From CAZIRO01 sp964541595 (GTDB taxonomy: Bacteria; Acidobacteriota; HRBIN11), in the NCBI GenBank assembly GCA_964541595.1, contig CAZIRO010000042.1, positions 1-17,575 of the forward strand: 17,575 nucleotides of DNA, read 5' to 3'. The notes below the pieces were generated by a model. That model did no database searches, had not been told where the DNA came from, and saw only the letters and a list, made by a program, of their open reading frames with translations. Below are positions 5,694 to 13,196 of this stretch, piece by piece. The first letter of the stretch is position 1. The number at the start of each line of letters is the position of its first letter. The translations under genes were made by a program, and so were the position numbers.

Positions 5694-6995
5694 ATGTCGA
5701 TCCCCGGAGATGCGGGACGTTCCGACCGGATGCGGCGTCGTGTACTGTACTGGTGTCTGTACGACTGGGCAAATTCGGCGTTCGCCACGGTGATGCTCAC
5801 TGCCGTATTACCGGTCTATTTTCTCGATGTGGCGCCGAAAACCGTCGCATGGATCGGGATGCACTGGCCTGCGGAGAGCCTCTGGGCCTATGTTGTGGGC
5901 CTTTCGGCGGCGGTCATGGCGATGCTCATGCCGTTCCTGGGCGCGGTGGCCGATCAGACGGGGCGTCGGTATACGTACTGGTTGATATTCGGTGCGGTGG
6001 GTATGGTGGCCACGATATGGACCGGTGGGGTGCCGCGGGATCAATGGTGGGTACTGCTGCTCCTGTTTTTCGTGGGAAATATCGGGTTCGGTGGGAGCCT
6101 GGTCTTTTACAATGCACTGTTGCCCCACATTGTGCCGGCATCGGCCTACGACCGCGTCTCCAGCCAGGGATTTGCCTGGGGGTATGTGGGCGGGGGTCTG
6201 GCACTCGCCGGTGTGCTCGTCTGGATGGCCTGGGCGCCGGAGTGGTACGGGATCCCCGTGGATCGGGCGATTCGTCAGGGATTTGTGGCCACCGGTCTGT
6301 GGTGGACCGGATTCGGCGTGTTGTCATTCTGGGGACTGCGGGATCTGGAGCCATGGACCCATCCATTGCGGGGGATCGGTCCGGCATTCCACGCGGGATG
6401 GTCCCGCCTGATCAATACGTTTCGCACGATCCGGCAATATCGTGCACCGTTCCGGTTTCTCATCGCGTACTTCATTTACAATGATGCCGTGGAAACGACG
6501 ATCGCACTGGCTGCTGTGTTCGGACGGGTGGCTCTGGACATCCCCACCACGCGACTCGTGCTCATTATCCTGTTCGTGCAGTTTCTGGCATTTCCCGGTG
6601 CGCTCTTCTGGGGATGGCAGACGCGACGTTATTCCACACGGGCGGTCCTGGAAGTGTTGCTGTTCATCTGGGCAGGCGCGACGGCAAGTGCCTGTTTCAT
6701 TCGGACAGAAGCGGCGTTCTGGGGACTGGCAGCGGTCATTGCGTGGGTGCTCGGGGGGATCCAGGCACTCAGCCGGTCGTACTATGCGCGTTTGTTTCCT
6801 GCAGAATATTCCGGAGAGTTTTTCGGGTTTTATGCGGTAACGAGCAAATTTGCAGCAATTCTCGGTCCGATCCTGGTGGGGTGGTTCACCCAGTGGCTGG
6901 GGGATATCCGTATGGCCGTTCCCGTACTGGCCGTATTCTTCCTGATCGGATGGGGCATTCTACGTTCGGTACCCCCGAATGGCGAGACCGGATAA
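5694..6995 (+). CDS. UMF1-family MFS transporter (Atg22-like)
   Basis: A 433-residue inner-membrane transporter of the major facilitator superfamily. The N-terminal LYWCLYDWANSAFATVMLTA and PVYF are the signature of the UMF1 / vacuole-effluxer Atg22 group. The loop GAVADQTGRRYTYW matches the MFS loop 2-3 motif, and about 12 hydrophobic segments can be counted. QALSRSYYARLFP and EFFGFYAVTSKFAAILGP near the C-terminus are also usual for the group. The substrate is unknown; fungal Atg22 exports amino acids from the vacuole, which should not be carried over to this protein. ATG 5694 has GGAGG at 5685-5689 directly upstream; the in-frame ATG at 5655 would overlap the acetyltransferase gene. It is followed by a strong hairpin. 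Confidence 0.88.
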   Translation: MSIPGDAGRSDRMRRRVLYWCLYDWANSAFATVMLTAVLPVYFLDVAPKTVAWIGMHWPAESLWAYVVGLSAAVMAMLMPFLGAVADQTGRRYTYWLIFGAVGMVATIWTGGVPRDQWWVLLLLFFVGNIGFGGSLVFYNALLPHIVPASAYDRVSSQGFAWGYVGGGLALAGVLVWMAWAPEWYGIPVDRAIRQGFVATGLWWTGFGVLSFWGLRDLEPWTHPLRGIGPAFHAGWSRLINTFRTIRQYRAPFRFLIAYFIYNDAVETTIALAAVFGRVALDIPTTRLVLIILFVQFLAFPGALFWGWQTRRYSTRAVLEVLLFIWAGATASACFIRTEAAFWGLAAVIAWVLGGIQALSRSYYARLFPAEYSGEFFGFYAVTSKFAAILGPILVGWFTQWLGDIRMAVPVLAVFFLIGWGILRSVPPNGETG

Positions 6996-7012
6996 AACAT
7001 CTGGTCAACGTC

Positions 7013-7046
7013 CCACACCCTGCGGCGCCGATGCCGCAGGGTGTGG
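7013..7046. terminator. Perfect 14-bp hairpin between convergent genes
   Basis: CCACACCCTGCGGC (7013-7026) pairs completely with GCCGCAGGGTGTGG (7033-7046) around a 6-nt loop. It lies between the transporter stop (6995) and the SLH gene stop (7063), so it can serve both strands. Neither side has an immediate U-tract. Confidence 0.75.
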
Positions 7047-7062
7047 AAACGCCGGACATGTT

Positions 7063-7791
7063 TTACTCGATAGGTGCACCGTCCCGGAAGTTCGGTGGAG
7101 TTGGGCCGAGCGGAGGTGTCGAGGGATTCCGGTTCAACACTTCCACCACAATGTTGCATCGGTGATCCGTCGCGTCCGCCGTTCCGCCACCCGACTCCCG
7201 TTCGATCTGGATCCCGAACTTGTAGGTTGTACCAATGTTCAACGTCCTGTATCCGATATAGGTCGCTGTCGCCCAGTCGCCGTTGATGTCAAGGGTTTCC
7301 CGGGACCACCCGCCGCTGTCCGTGTTGAACCAGGTAGACCCGCCGTCCGTACTGTATACCGTAAACATGCGGAATATCATGAACCCGCCGCCTTTGATGG
7401 ACACTTTCCCCGTAATGACCGCCTGCATCGGAAAGGTCGGTGTAATGGAAGCCGTCTGACAGACCACAGGACTCGTGTCAATATCCAGTGCACCGGTGCC
7501 GGTCCCGTTCCAGAGGATCTTCGGTGTCAATGCTTTCCCCAGTCGATTCATGAAAATCGCCATCTGTCCACGGTTCACTTTGGAAAACGGACAGTACTGT
7601 CCCGGTGCACATCCACCGGTAATCCCGCGGTTGACCATCCATTCTACGGGATCGTGGTATGGCGCAGTGTCCGGAACATCGCTGAACTGATGGGACGCGA
7701 GCACAATAAACGCACCGATCAGCAGGAGTTCCGTGGCCACGATACTCACACGCCGCCAGCGTCGATTTCGAAAAAGTCTGGATCTGTTCAT
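7063..7791 (-). CDS. SLH-domain surface protein
   Basis: A 242-residue exported protein. After a basic N-terminus comes one hydrophobic segment (about 16-33), an uncleaved anchor or signal. One S-layer homology unit covers 35-88: FSDVP, then HDPVEWMVNRGITGGC, CPFSKVNRGQMAIFMNRL, with C61 and C67 likely bridged. Most SLH proteins carry three units; a single copy is common in some phyla. Residues 95-220 form a beta-rich domain I do not recognise, with the stretch FTVYSTDGGSTWFNTDSGGW and two further cysteines (111, 212). The tail is proline-rich. The ATG is preceded by AAAGGAGG, the strongest ribosome-binding site in the window, which suggests high expression. A candidate promoter lies in the gap after nuoI. 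Confidence 0.8.
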   Translation of the reverse strand: MNRSRLFRNRRWRRVSIVATELLLIGAFIVLASHQFSDVPDTAPYHDPVEWMVNRGITGGCAPGQYCPFSKVNRGQMAIFMNRLGKALTPKILWNGTGTGALDIDTSPVVCQTASITPTFPMQAVITGKVSIKGGGFMIFRMFTVYSTDGGSTWFNTDSGGWSRETLDINGDWATATYIGYRTLNIGTTYKFGIQIERESGGGTADATDHRCNIVVEVLNRNPSTPPLGPTPPNFRDGAPIE

Positions 7792-7835
7792 AAACCCCTC
7801 CTTTCGGAATTGTCAACGGGTGATCGTCTGCCCGT

Positions 7836-7864
7836 ATTATCGTACAGTGTTCGGGAGGTGTGAC
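7836..7864 (-). promoter_or_regulatory. Candidate promoter of the SLH gene
   Basis: On the minus strand GTCACA (7864-7859, 4 of 6) is 17 bp from GATAAT (7841-7836, 5 of 6). This would give the SLH gene its own transcript of about 40 nt leader, besides any read-through from nuoI. Confidence 0.4.
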
Positions 7865-7868
7865 GTCT

Positions 7869-8426
7869 TCAGGAGGACGGTTCGGGTTCGGGAGTGTCGG
7901 ACACGGAGGGTGTGAAGTTCAGCATGGTGGGCAGATCGAGCACCATGCGAAAGCGGTCATAATGCGCCAGACGGAAATCAAACACATCCATGCGGATGGC
8001 GTCTTCCGGACAGGCCTCCACGCAGTATCCGCAGAAAATGCACCGGCTGAGGTCGATATAGAACTCTTTCGGGGCTTTTTCGATCAGCGGATCGTCCACT
8101 TCCTGAGGAACGATATGAATGCATTCCGCCGGACAGATGGTTTCGCACATGTAGCAGGCCACGCATCGGGGCGAGCCGTCCGGTCGCCGCGTCAGGCGGT
8201 GCAGTCCGCGGTATCTCGGATAGATCGGTCGCGGCTCCTCCGGCCACTGGTAGACCACACCGGCGCGCACGTTGCGCAGCAACCCGAACCGGTGGGCTGT
8301 ATGGATGAATAGATTGCGGAAGAAGTGGCGCGCGGTGATCCAGAGTCCCTGCACGATCGCCGGCAGATATGACCGTACCCACAGGGTGTTTCGTGGCCGT
8401 CGTACCCGTTTGATGCGTACCGTCAT
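7869..8426 (-). CDS. nuoI: NADH-quinone oxidoreductase subunit I (NuoI)
   Basis: NuoI carries the N6a and N6b 4Fe-4S clusters that pass electrons toward the quinone site of complex I. The 185-residue protein has both complete ferredoxin motifs: C88-x2-C91-x2-C94-x3-C98 in CVACYMCETICP and C129-x2-C132-x2-C135-x3-C139 in CIFCGYCVEACP. The N-terminal helix (about 17-38) is the usual membrane-surface segment, and the C-terminal tail is acidic and proline-rich. I chose ATG 8426 because GAGG sits 7 nt upstream; ATGs at 8432 and 8447 would only add a few residues. It follows nuoH by 43 bp and closes the respiratory operon. The rest of complex I is not in the window. Confidence 0.95.
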   Translation of the reverse strand: MTVRIKRVRRPRNTLWVRSYLPAIVQGLWITARHFFRNLFIHTAHRFGLLRNVRAGVVYQWPEEPRPIYPRYRGLHRLTRRPDGSPRCVACYMCETICPAECIHIVPQEVDDPLIEKAPKEFYIDLSRCIFCGYCVEACPEDAIRMDVFDFRLAHYDRFRMVLDLPTMLNFTPSVSDTPEPEPSS

Positions 8427-8469
8427 TCCCATCTCCTCGTGGCACATTTTGCAACCGTTTCACCGCTCG

Positions 8470-9549
8470 TTATGTCACGGCAATGATCACGGCTGCGGTG
8501 ATGAACGTGTTCACCACCGATACCGGCAACAGATACTGCCAGCCGAGGCGCACCGCCTGATCGATACGAAATCTCGGAAGCGTCCAGCGAACGAGCAACA
8601 TCAGCCAGCATAAGATAAACACTTTCACCCAGAATGCCACCATCTGCAATAGGGCGGCGACGACCGGCGATACGGAAGTGGTGGCTCCCCACGGCCAGAT
8701 AAATGCGCCCGCCTGCGTATCCAGGTATGGTACACTCCATCCGCCGAGAAACAGGGTGGTCGTCAACATGGCGATGACCACAGTTTCCACAAAGTCCGCG
8801 AGGAAAAAGGCGCCGAATTTCATGCCACTGTATTCCAGGAAGTAGCCGATGATCTCCGATTCACCCTCCGGCAGATCAAAGGGAATACGTTTGGTTTCCG
8901 CAATCCCTACGGTGAGAAACACGATGAACGCCAGCGGTTGAAAGAAAATCCCCCATCTGGGCAACCATCCGTGCAGGGTCGTCTGATCCTGCCATGCCAC
9001 CATCGCCTGGAGGTCCAGGGTACCGTACAGCATGACCGCACCGAGCAGAGCCACCCCCAGCACAACGCCGAATCCGATCATCTGAGCGGCCGCACGTAAA
9101 CTGCCAAGCACCGCCCACTTGTTACGCGTCACCCAGCCGGCGAGGATGACGCCGTATATGGCCATGGACGCGACGGCCAGTACGTAAACCAGACCGACGC
9201 TCATGGGCACGATCCGGAGATCCACCGTCTGTCCGGCGAGCGGCAGCTGATGACCGAATGGAATGGCCAGCGCCGGCAACAGTGCTGCCGTGATGGTTAC
9301 CCAGGGCGCCAGTGCGTGCAACCACACGGGCACCCCTGCGGGGACGAAGTCTTCTTTCGTGAGGAGTTTCACCGCATCGGCAATAATATGGGGCAACCCC
9401 AACCATGGCCGTCCGAGAACTTTCGCGCGGTTCGCACCCACCCGATCCTGCATGAGGGCGCTCTGCTTGCGTTCCATCCAGGTCAGGATGGCCGCCAGGG
9501 TCATCACACCGCCGAACAGATACAGGGCTTTTGCAATCCCGATCCACAT
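8470..9549 (-). CDS. nuoH: NADH-quinone oxidoreductase subunit H (NuoH)
   Basis: NuoH (ND1) is the membrane subunit that forms the quinone chamber and the first part of the proton path of complex I. The 359 residues have about eight to nine hydrophobic segments. Family motifs are LTWMERKQSALMQDRVGANR (23-42), NKWAVLGSLRAAAQM, ETKRIPFDLPEGESEI (218-233) and FLEYSGMKFGAFFLADF. One oddity is that the segment corresponding to SYE after AAQM reads G159-F160-G161, so the glutamate equivalent to E. coli E157 and human ND1 E143 is missing, while E218, E228 and E230 remain. The open frame extends to 9810, but MWIGIAK at 9549 with GGGGA upstream is the family start. It is 22 bp after the TPR gene. Confidence 0.94.
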   Translation of the reverse strand: MWIGIAKALYLFGGVMTLAAILTWMERKQSALMQDRVGANRAKVLGRPWLGLPHIIADAVKLLTKEDFVPAGVPVWLHALAPWVTITAALLPALAIPFGHQLPLAGQTVDLRIVPMSVGLVYVLAVASMAIYGVILAGWVTRNKWAVLGSLRAAAQMIGFGVVLGVALLGAVMLYGTLDLQAMVAWQDQTTLHGWLPRWGIFFQPLAFIVFLTVGIAETKRIPFDLPEGESEIIGYFLEYSGMKFGAFFLADFVETVVIAMLTTTLFLGGWSVPYLDTQAGAFIWPWGATTSVSPVVAALLQMVAFWVKVFILCWLMLLVRWTLPRFRIDQAVRLGWQYLLPVSVVNTFITAAVIIAVT

Positions 9550-9571
9550 CGTCCGTCCCCGCCGTCTGAAA

Positions 9572-10198
9572 TTATCCCTGGAGACGCTGTAACAATTCCC
9601 GAACCTGAGGCGCTTCCGGGGCGTTCGGCGCGAGTTCCAGAAAGGTTTCGAACGATTCGATCGCCAGATCGTATTGTTTGATGTAGTAATGGCACATACC
9701 TTTGTAATAGTGTGCATAGGCATCCCGGGGACGTCGTTGCAAGACGCGCTGAAACATCTCGATCGCACGTGTATAGTCGTTACGGTAACTGTACAGCACT
9801 CCTTCCGCAAAATCGAGATCTACGTGCTGTGGCGCCCGTTTGCGCGCCTCGGTCAATGCCTCCTCGGCCGCTTCGAGTTGACGTCGCGCAACGAGTACGA
9901 ATATCCTGGCGGCATGCGCCTGGATCATGCCCGGACGCTGTTCCAGTACCCGATCGATTTCCCGCATTGCCGCCTGCCAGTGCCGCAATCGAATATGACA
10001 CATCGCGAGGTAGTACCGTCCCATCACGTGGCGGGGGTGTTCCCGTACAAATTTCTGAAACAGCGGCAGGGCTTCCTGAAACCGGTACTGATTGTATAGC
10101 GTTCGGGCGCGGGCAAAGTCGTCCTGTGCGCGGACCGCCCCGGTCAGCAGAACGGTCAGCACGAGCACCCGGAACGCGTGGTGCACGAACGTACGCAT
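9572..10198 (-). CDS. TPR-repeat periplasmic protein
   Basis: A 208-residue exported protein made almost wholly of tetratricopeptide repeats. A signal peptide covers 1-24 (core VLVLTVLLTG, likely cut after AVRA). Five 34-residue units follow, starting near residues 28, 62, 96, 130 and 164, with the usual A-x3-A and P spacing (for example RYYLAMCHIRLRHWQAAMREIDRVLEQRP). TPR proteins serve as protein-binding scaffolds; a role in assembly or heme-protein maturation of the neighbouring cytochromes is only inferred from position. It lies between the octaheme cytochrome gene (100-bp gap) and nuoH (22-bp gap) in the same direction. The start has GGAG upstream. It has no other domain. Confidence 0.88.
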   Translation of the reverse strand: MRTFVHHAFRVLVLTVLLTGAVRAQDDFARARTLYNQYRFQEALPLFQKFVREHPRHVMGRYYLAMCHIRLRHWQAAMREIDRVLEQRPGMIQAHAARIFVLVARRQLEAAEEALTEARKRAPQHVDLDFAEGVLYSYRNDYTRAIEMFQRVLQRRPRDAYAHYYKGMCHYYIKQYDLAIESFETFLELAPNAPEAPQVRELLQRLQG

Positions 10199-10298
10199 GA
10201 TCCCGCTCCATGGGCTTGAAAATCCCGAACCGTCCCGGACAGTCGCCGCCGGCCGATCCCTTCATCGGAATCGCTGCGGATGCGTTCGAATGCACGGA

Positions 10299-13184
10299 TC
10301 ATTTGGCGGGAGGCGCCGCCGGACGCGACGATGCGCTTCCGAACAACCGTTCGAAGTTCAACAGGAAGTTTCGCATGGCAGTCACTTGCTTTTCCGGATC
10401 GGGATCGATCCGGGGATCCAGACCTTTCAGGGCGTCTCCCCAGGGGTATTTCGGCATCCGGGTGCCCGGCATGATCGCGGGCGGATCTTTCAACCATTGC
10501 ATGATCCATGCCGGTCGTAGACGGGCGCGGACGAGGCTGAGATCGGGCGCGAAACTCGCGGCAGATCCCGTAACCTGCTGCGTCCCCGTAATGTGACACT
10601 GTACACACTGCAGACGTTCAAACAGGATCTGGCCCATCGTCAGGTATTCCTGCGGCGGGGATTGGAACCATGCTTCCTCATACGGATAGACGACTTCATC
10701 CATTTCGGCAAACGCCGCGATCAACGTGTTCAGTTCCTTGTCCGAGAGGTTGAACGTCGGCATACGGACTTTCAACCAGACACGAATCACGTACGGTTGT
10801 TTCAGAAACTGGTACAGCCAGTCCGTACGCAGTTTGGCCCCCGGTCCGGGTCGATCTTCGTATTTCAGGATCGGGGGTGCCATGCCGGGTTCAAAACCGA
10901 GTTCCTCCATTTTCGCCCCGATGTCACCTCCCAGGTCACCGATCTGGTGGCACCCGATACAGTTGTATTCTTCCAGAATCCGCCAGCCGGCCCAGATCCG
11001 GGACTCCCGGGGCGATAACTGTTTCCGTTTGTTCGGACCCACGATATTGAGTTTCTTCAAACCAAGCAGGACAGTAACGATGGCATCGATATCCTCATCG
11101 GACAGATTGAACTGCGGCATCCGGAGTTTTTCCCAGGGTTTGACTTCCCGTCCCTGGTCGAAGATGCGGGGATCTTTCAGTTTCAGACGGAACCAGTCCC
11201 AGCGGGTGTGCGGGATCTTCTGATACCCGAAATCCAGTCGGACGACCGGTTTGTCACCCTCTTCAGTCAGTTCCGTTCCGATGGCCGCCGCCTTTTCAAA
11301 ACCGGGGATGTCATGGCATCCAAAACACCCGTAACGTGCGATCATCCGCTCGCCCACGAATACGAGTTTCTGCTGCAGTGACATGCGTGCGATCCGACGC
11401 CGGATCTCGTCCAGAGGCAACTGGTTGATCCACTGTTCGGTGATGATTTCGTCCAGGAGCGCTTCGTCCGCTTCCGGTAACCGGGCCTGTTCAAAATCGT
11501 AGTTGCGCGACTGCATCAGGAACGCTGTGATATCGGCCGCCTCCTGATCGGTCAGGCGCAGGCTGGGCATACGGGTCTGATGCCAGTAAGCAGAAGGATT
11601 TTTCAGCCATGCGAACAGCCATTCCGGTTTGACTTTACTGCCCATAAAGGCGAGGTTCGGTCCGAATTTGCGACGACTGACCGTATCGGTCTTCACCCAG
11701 TCCTCGACATCCAGCGTGTGGCATCCGAGACACCCCAGGGATTCCACGAGTTGTTTTCCCCGTTCGGGGTCACCGACAACGGGAATCGGCGGGTACGTTT
11801 CCCGTTTGGATTTTTCAAACAGATAAGCAGTGATGGCCAGGGCTTCCACGTTGTTTCGTCGTTTGTAATACGGGGTATTCGTATTGGTCAGATCGAAGAA
11901 GCGGGGCATCCACGTGGGGCGGAAACTCTGGGGATTTTTGATCCACTTGAAGGTCCATTCCGGAGTAGTCTTGGCGGCGATCTTTTCCAGCGATGGTCCG
12001 GCCTTGCGGAGGTATTCGAAACCGGGAATTTTATGGCACCCATAGCACCCCACCCGTCGAATCAGTGCGAGTCCGCGGTTCAACCGATCAGCACCGTGCA
12101 CCCAGAGTTGTCCCTGATGGCACATCAGACACGTGGCTTCCGCGTATTGCAACGGCAACATGGGTTCTTCCCAGTGTTCCAGTGGTTCCCAGCCGTACCG
12201 CTCCTCCCACTGTTGCCGCTGCGTCTCATCCCGCGGAGTGTGCGCGGCCGCGACGAAGTCCGTGCCACGATCGCGTCCCATATGACAGATCGTGCACCCG
12301 AAACGGTCCATCGGATGCGGAGATGCGCTGCCGACCATGAGATCGAGTTTCGGATGTGCGCGAAACGGTTGATCCGGATAGTCCGCAAAATCCGCCCGGT
12401 CGATCGCCAGGTGGCAGGTCGTACACCGGTCCGCCCGTTCCACCAGGCGAAAGTTCAGATCGTAATAGAGATCGTTCAAATAGATCTGCCGGATTTGAAA
12501 GTAGGGTACCATGAAATCGAGCAGCGGCAGATCGCGAATGATGTTGACCAGACTCGGACGCAGTTCCCTGAGACGGTGTTCCAGTTTCTGAATGCGTAAC
12601 GTCAGGGCGGTAATCCGTTTTTCAACGTTTTCACGGGCGCGCGTCAATTGTCCCAGTTGCTGTTTGATGGTGTCCATCTGGCGGTCAATTCGTTTGAGAT
12701 CCTCGAAGGCACGATTGACCCGCTGTTCGGCGATTTCGAAACGACGCCGGCGTTCGTCCACGTCGGGGAGATTGTGGGTACGGGCGATTTCAAACTGGTA
12801 CCGGTACGTATCGCGTTCCGATTTGGCGAACCGCCATTCCTGATCCACGACGTACCGACGCGCTTCCAGCCCGCGGAGTTCCTTTTCCAGGCGTTCGATA
12901 TCCGCGCGGTGGGCGGCGAGTTGCTGTTCGGCTTTTTGTAATTCCGCGCGCAGTTTCCGCAACTCTTCGGCTTCCGGAGACTGTTCCATTTCCCGGAGCG
13001 CCAGTCGGGTCTGTTCGATCTCCACCTTACGGAATGCCCGTTGATATTTTCGCCACTCCCGAAAATAGTCTTTCCACACCAGGACCACAAGCAGTACGAA
13101 CCAGAGCGCACTGAGAACAAAAAATATACGATGCAACTTATCGATATTGTAAAATGTGGGCAACGATTTTCCCGGTGCCGGCAT
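10299..13184 (-). CDS. Membrane-anchored octaheme cytochrome c
   Basis: A 961-residue c-type cytochrome, the probable electron acceptor from the bc complex. One transmembrane helix (21-37) anchors it. A long coiled coil (about 52-210) follows, then eight CxxCH sites at C254, C297, C352, C380, C485, C620, C742 and C860. The first three lie in a compact region with many histidines and no Met-Pro partner, so bis-His ligation is likely. The last five each head a class-I cytochrome c domain with a Met-Pro distal ligand (M426, M539, M689, M808, M910). The start has GGAG right after the previous stop, 12 bp away, which suggests translational coupling to the cytochrome b subunit. Heme attachment needs a Ccm or Ccs system outside the window. 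Confidence 0.93.
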   Translation of the reverse strand: MPAPGKSLPTFYNIDKLHRIFFVLSALWFVLLVVLVWKDYFREWRKYQRAFRKVEIEQTRLALREMEQSPEAEELRKLRAELQKAEQQLAAHRADIERLEKELRGLEARRYVVDQEWRFAKSERDTYRYQFEIARTHNLPDVDERRRRFEIAEQRVNRAFEDLKRIDRQMDTIKQQLGQLTRARENVEKRITALTLRIQKLEHRLRELRPSLVNIIRDLPLLDFMVPYFQIRQIYLNDLYYDLNFRLVERADRCTTCHLAIDRADFADYPDQPFRAHPKLDLMVGSASPHPMDRFGCTICHMGRDRGTDFVAAAHTPRDETQRQQWEERYGWEPLEHWEEPMLPLQYAEATCLMCHQGQLWVHGADRLNRGLALIRRVGCYGCHKIPGFEYLRKAGPSLEKIAAKTTPEWTFKWIKNPQSFRPTWMPRFFDLTNTNTPYYKRRNNVEALAITAYLFEKSKRETYPPIPVVGDPERGKQLVESLGCLGCHTLDVEDWVKTDTVSRRKFGPNLAFMGSKVKPEWLFAWLKNPSAYWHQTRMPSLRLTDQEAADITAFLMQSRNYDFEQARLPEADEALLDEIITEQWINQLPLDEIRRRIARMSLQQKLVFVGERMIARYGCFGCHDIPGFEKAAAIGTELTEEGDKPVVRLDFGYQKIPHTRWDWFRLKLKDPRIFDQGREVKPWEKLRMPQFNLSDEDIDAIVTVLLGLKKLNIVGPNKRKQLSPRESRIWAGWRILEEYNCIGCHQIGDLGGDIGAKMEELGFEPGMAPPILKYEDRPGPGAKLRTDWLYQFLKQPYVIRVWLKVRMPTFNLSDKELNTLIAAFAEMDEVVYPYEEAWFQSPPQEYLTMGQILFERLQCVQCHITGTQQVTGSAASFAPDLSLVRARLRPAWIMQWLKDPPAIMPGTRMPKYPWGDALKGLDPRIDPDPEKQVTAMRNFLLNFERLFGSASSRPAAPPAK

Positions 13185-13196
13185 GGTTTGTGCTCC

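Noticed and set aside
7811..7816. Perfect TTGACA on the minus strand before the SLH gene
   Set aside because: A -10 at 17 bp would fall over the start codon, so it is unlikely to be the gene's promoter; GTCACA-17-GATAAT farther upstream fits better.
6979..7863. Plus-strand open frame of 294 codons across the SLH gene
   Set aside because: It runs through the 14-bp terminator hairpin and is antisense to a gene with an SLH domain and strong ribosome-binding site.
9550..9810. N-terminal extension of NuoH
   Set aside because: The extra 87 residues are Arg/Cys-rich, unlike NuoH, and overlap the TPR gene; the family N-terminus MWIGIAK begins at 9549.
11580..12599. Plus-strand open frame of 339 codons opposite the octaheme cytochrome
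   Set aside because: The minus strand here has CxxCH and Met-Pro motifs in register; the antisense product is low-complexity and unrecognisable.
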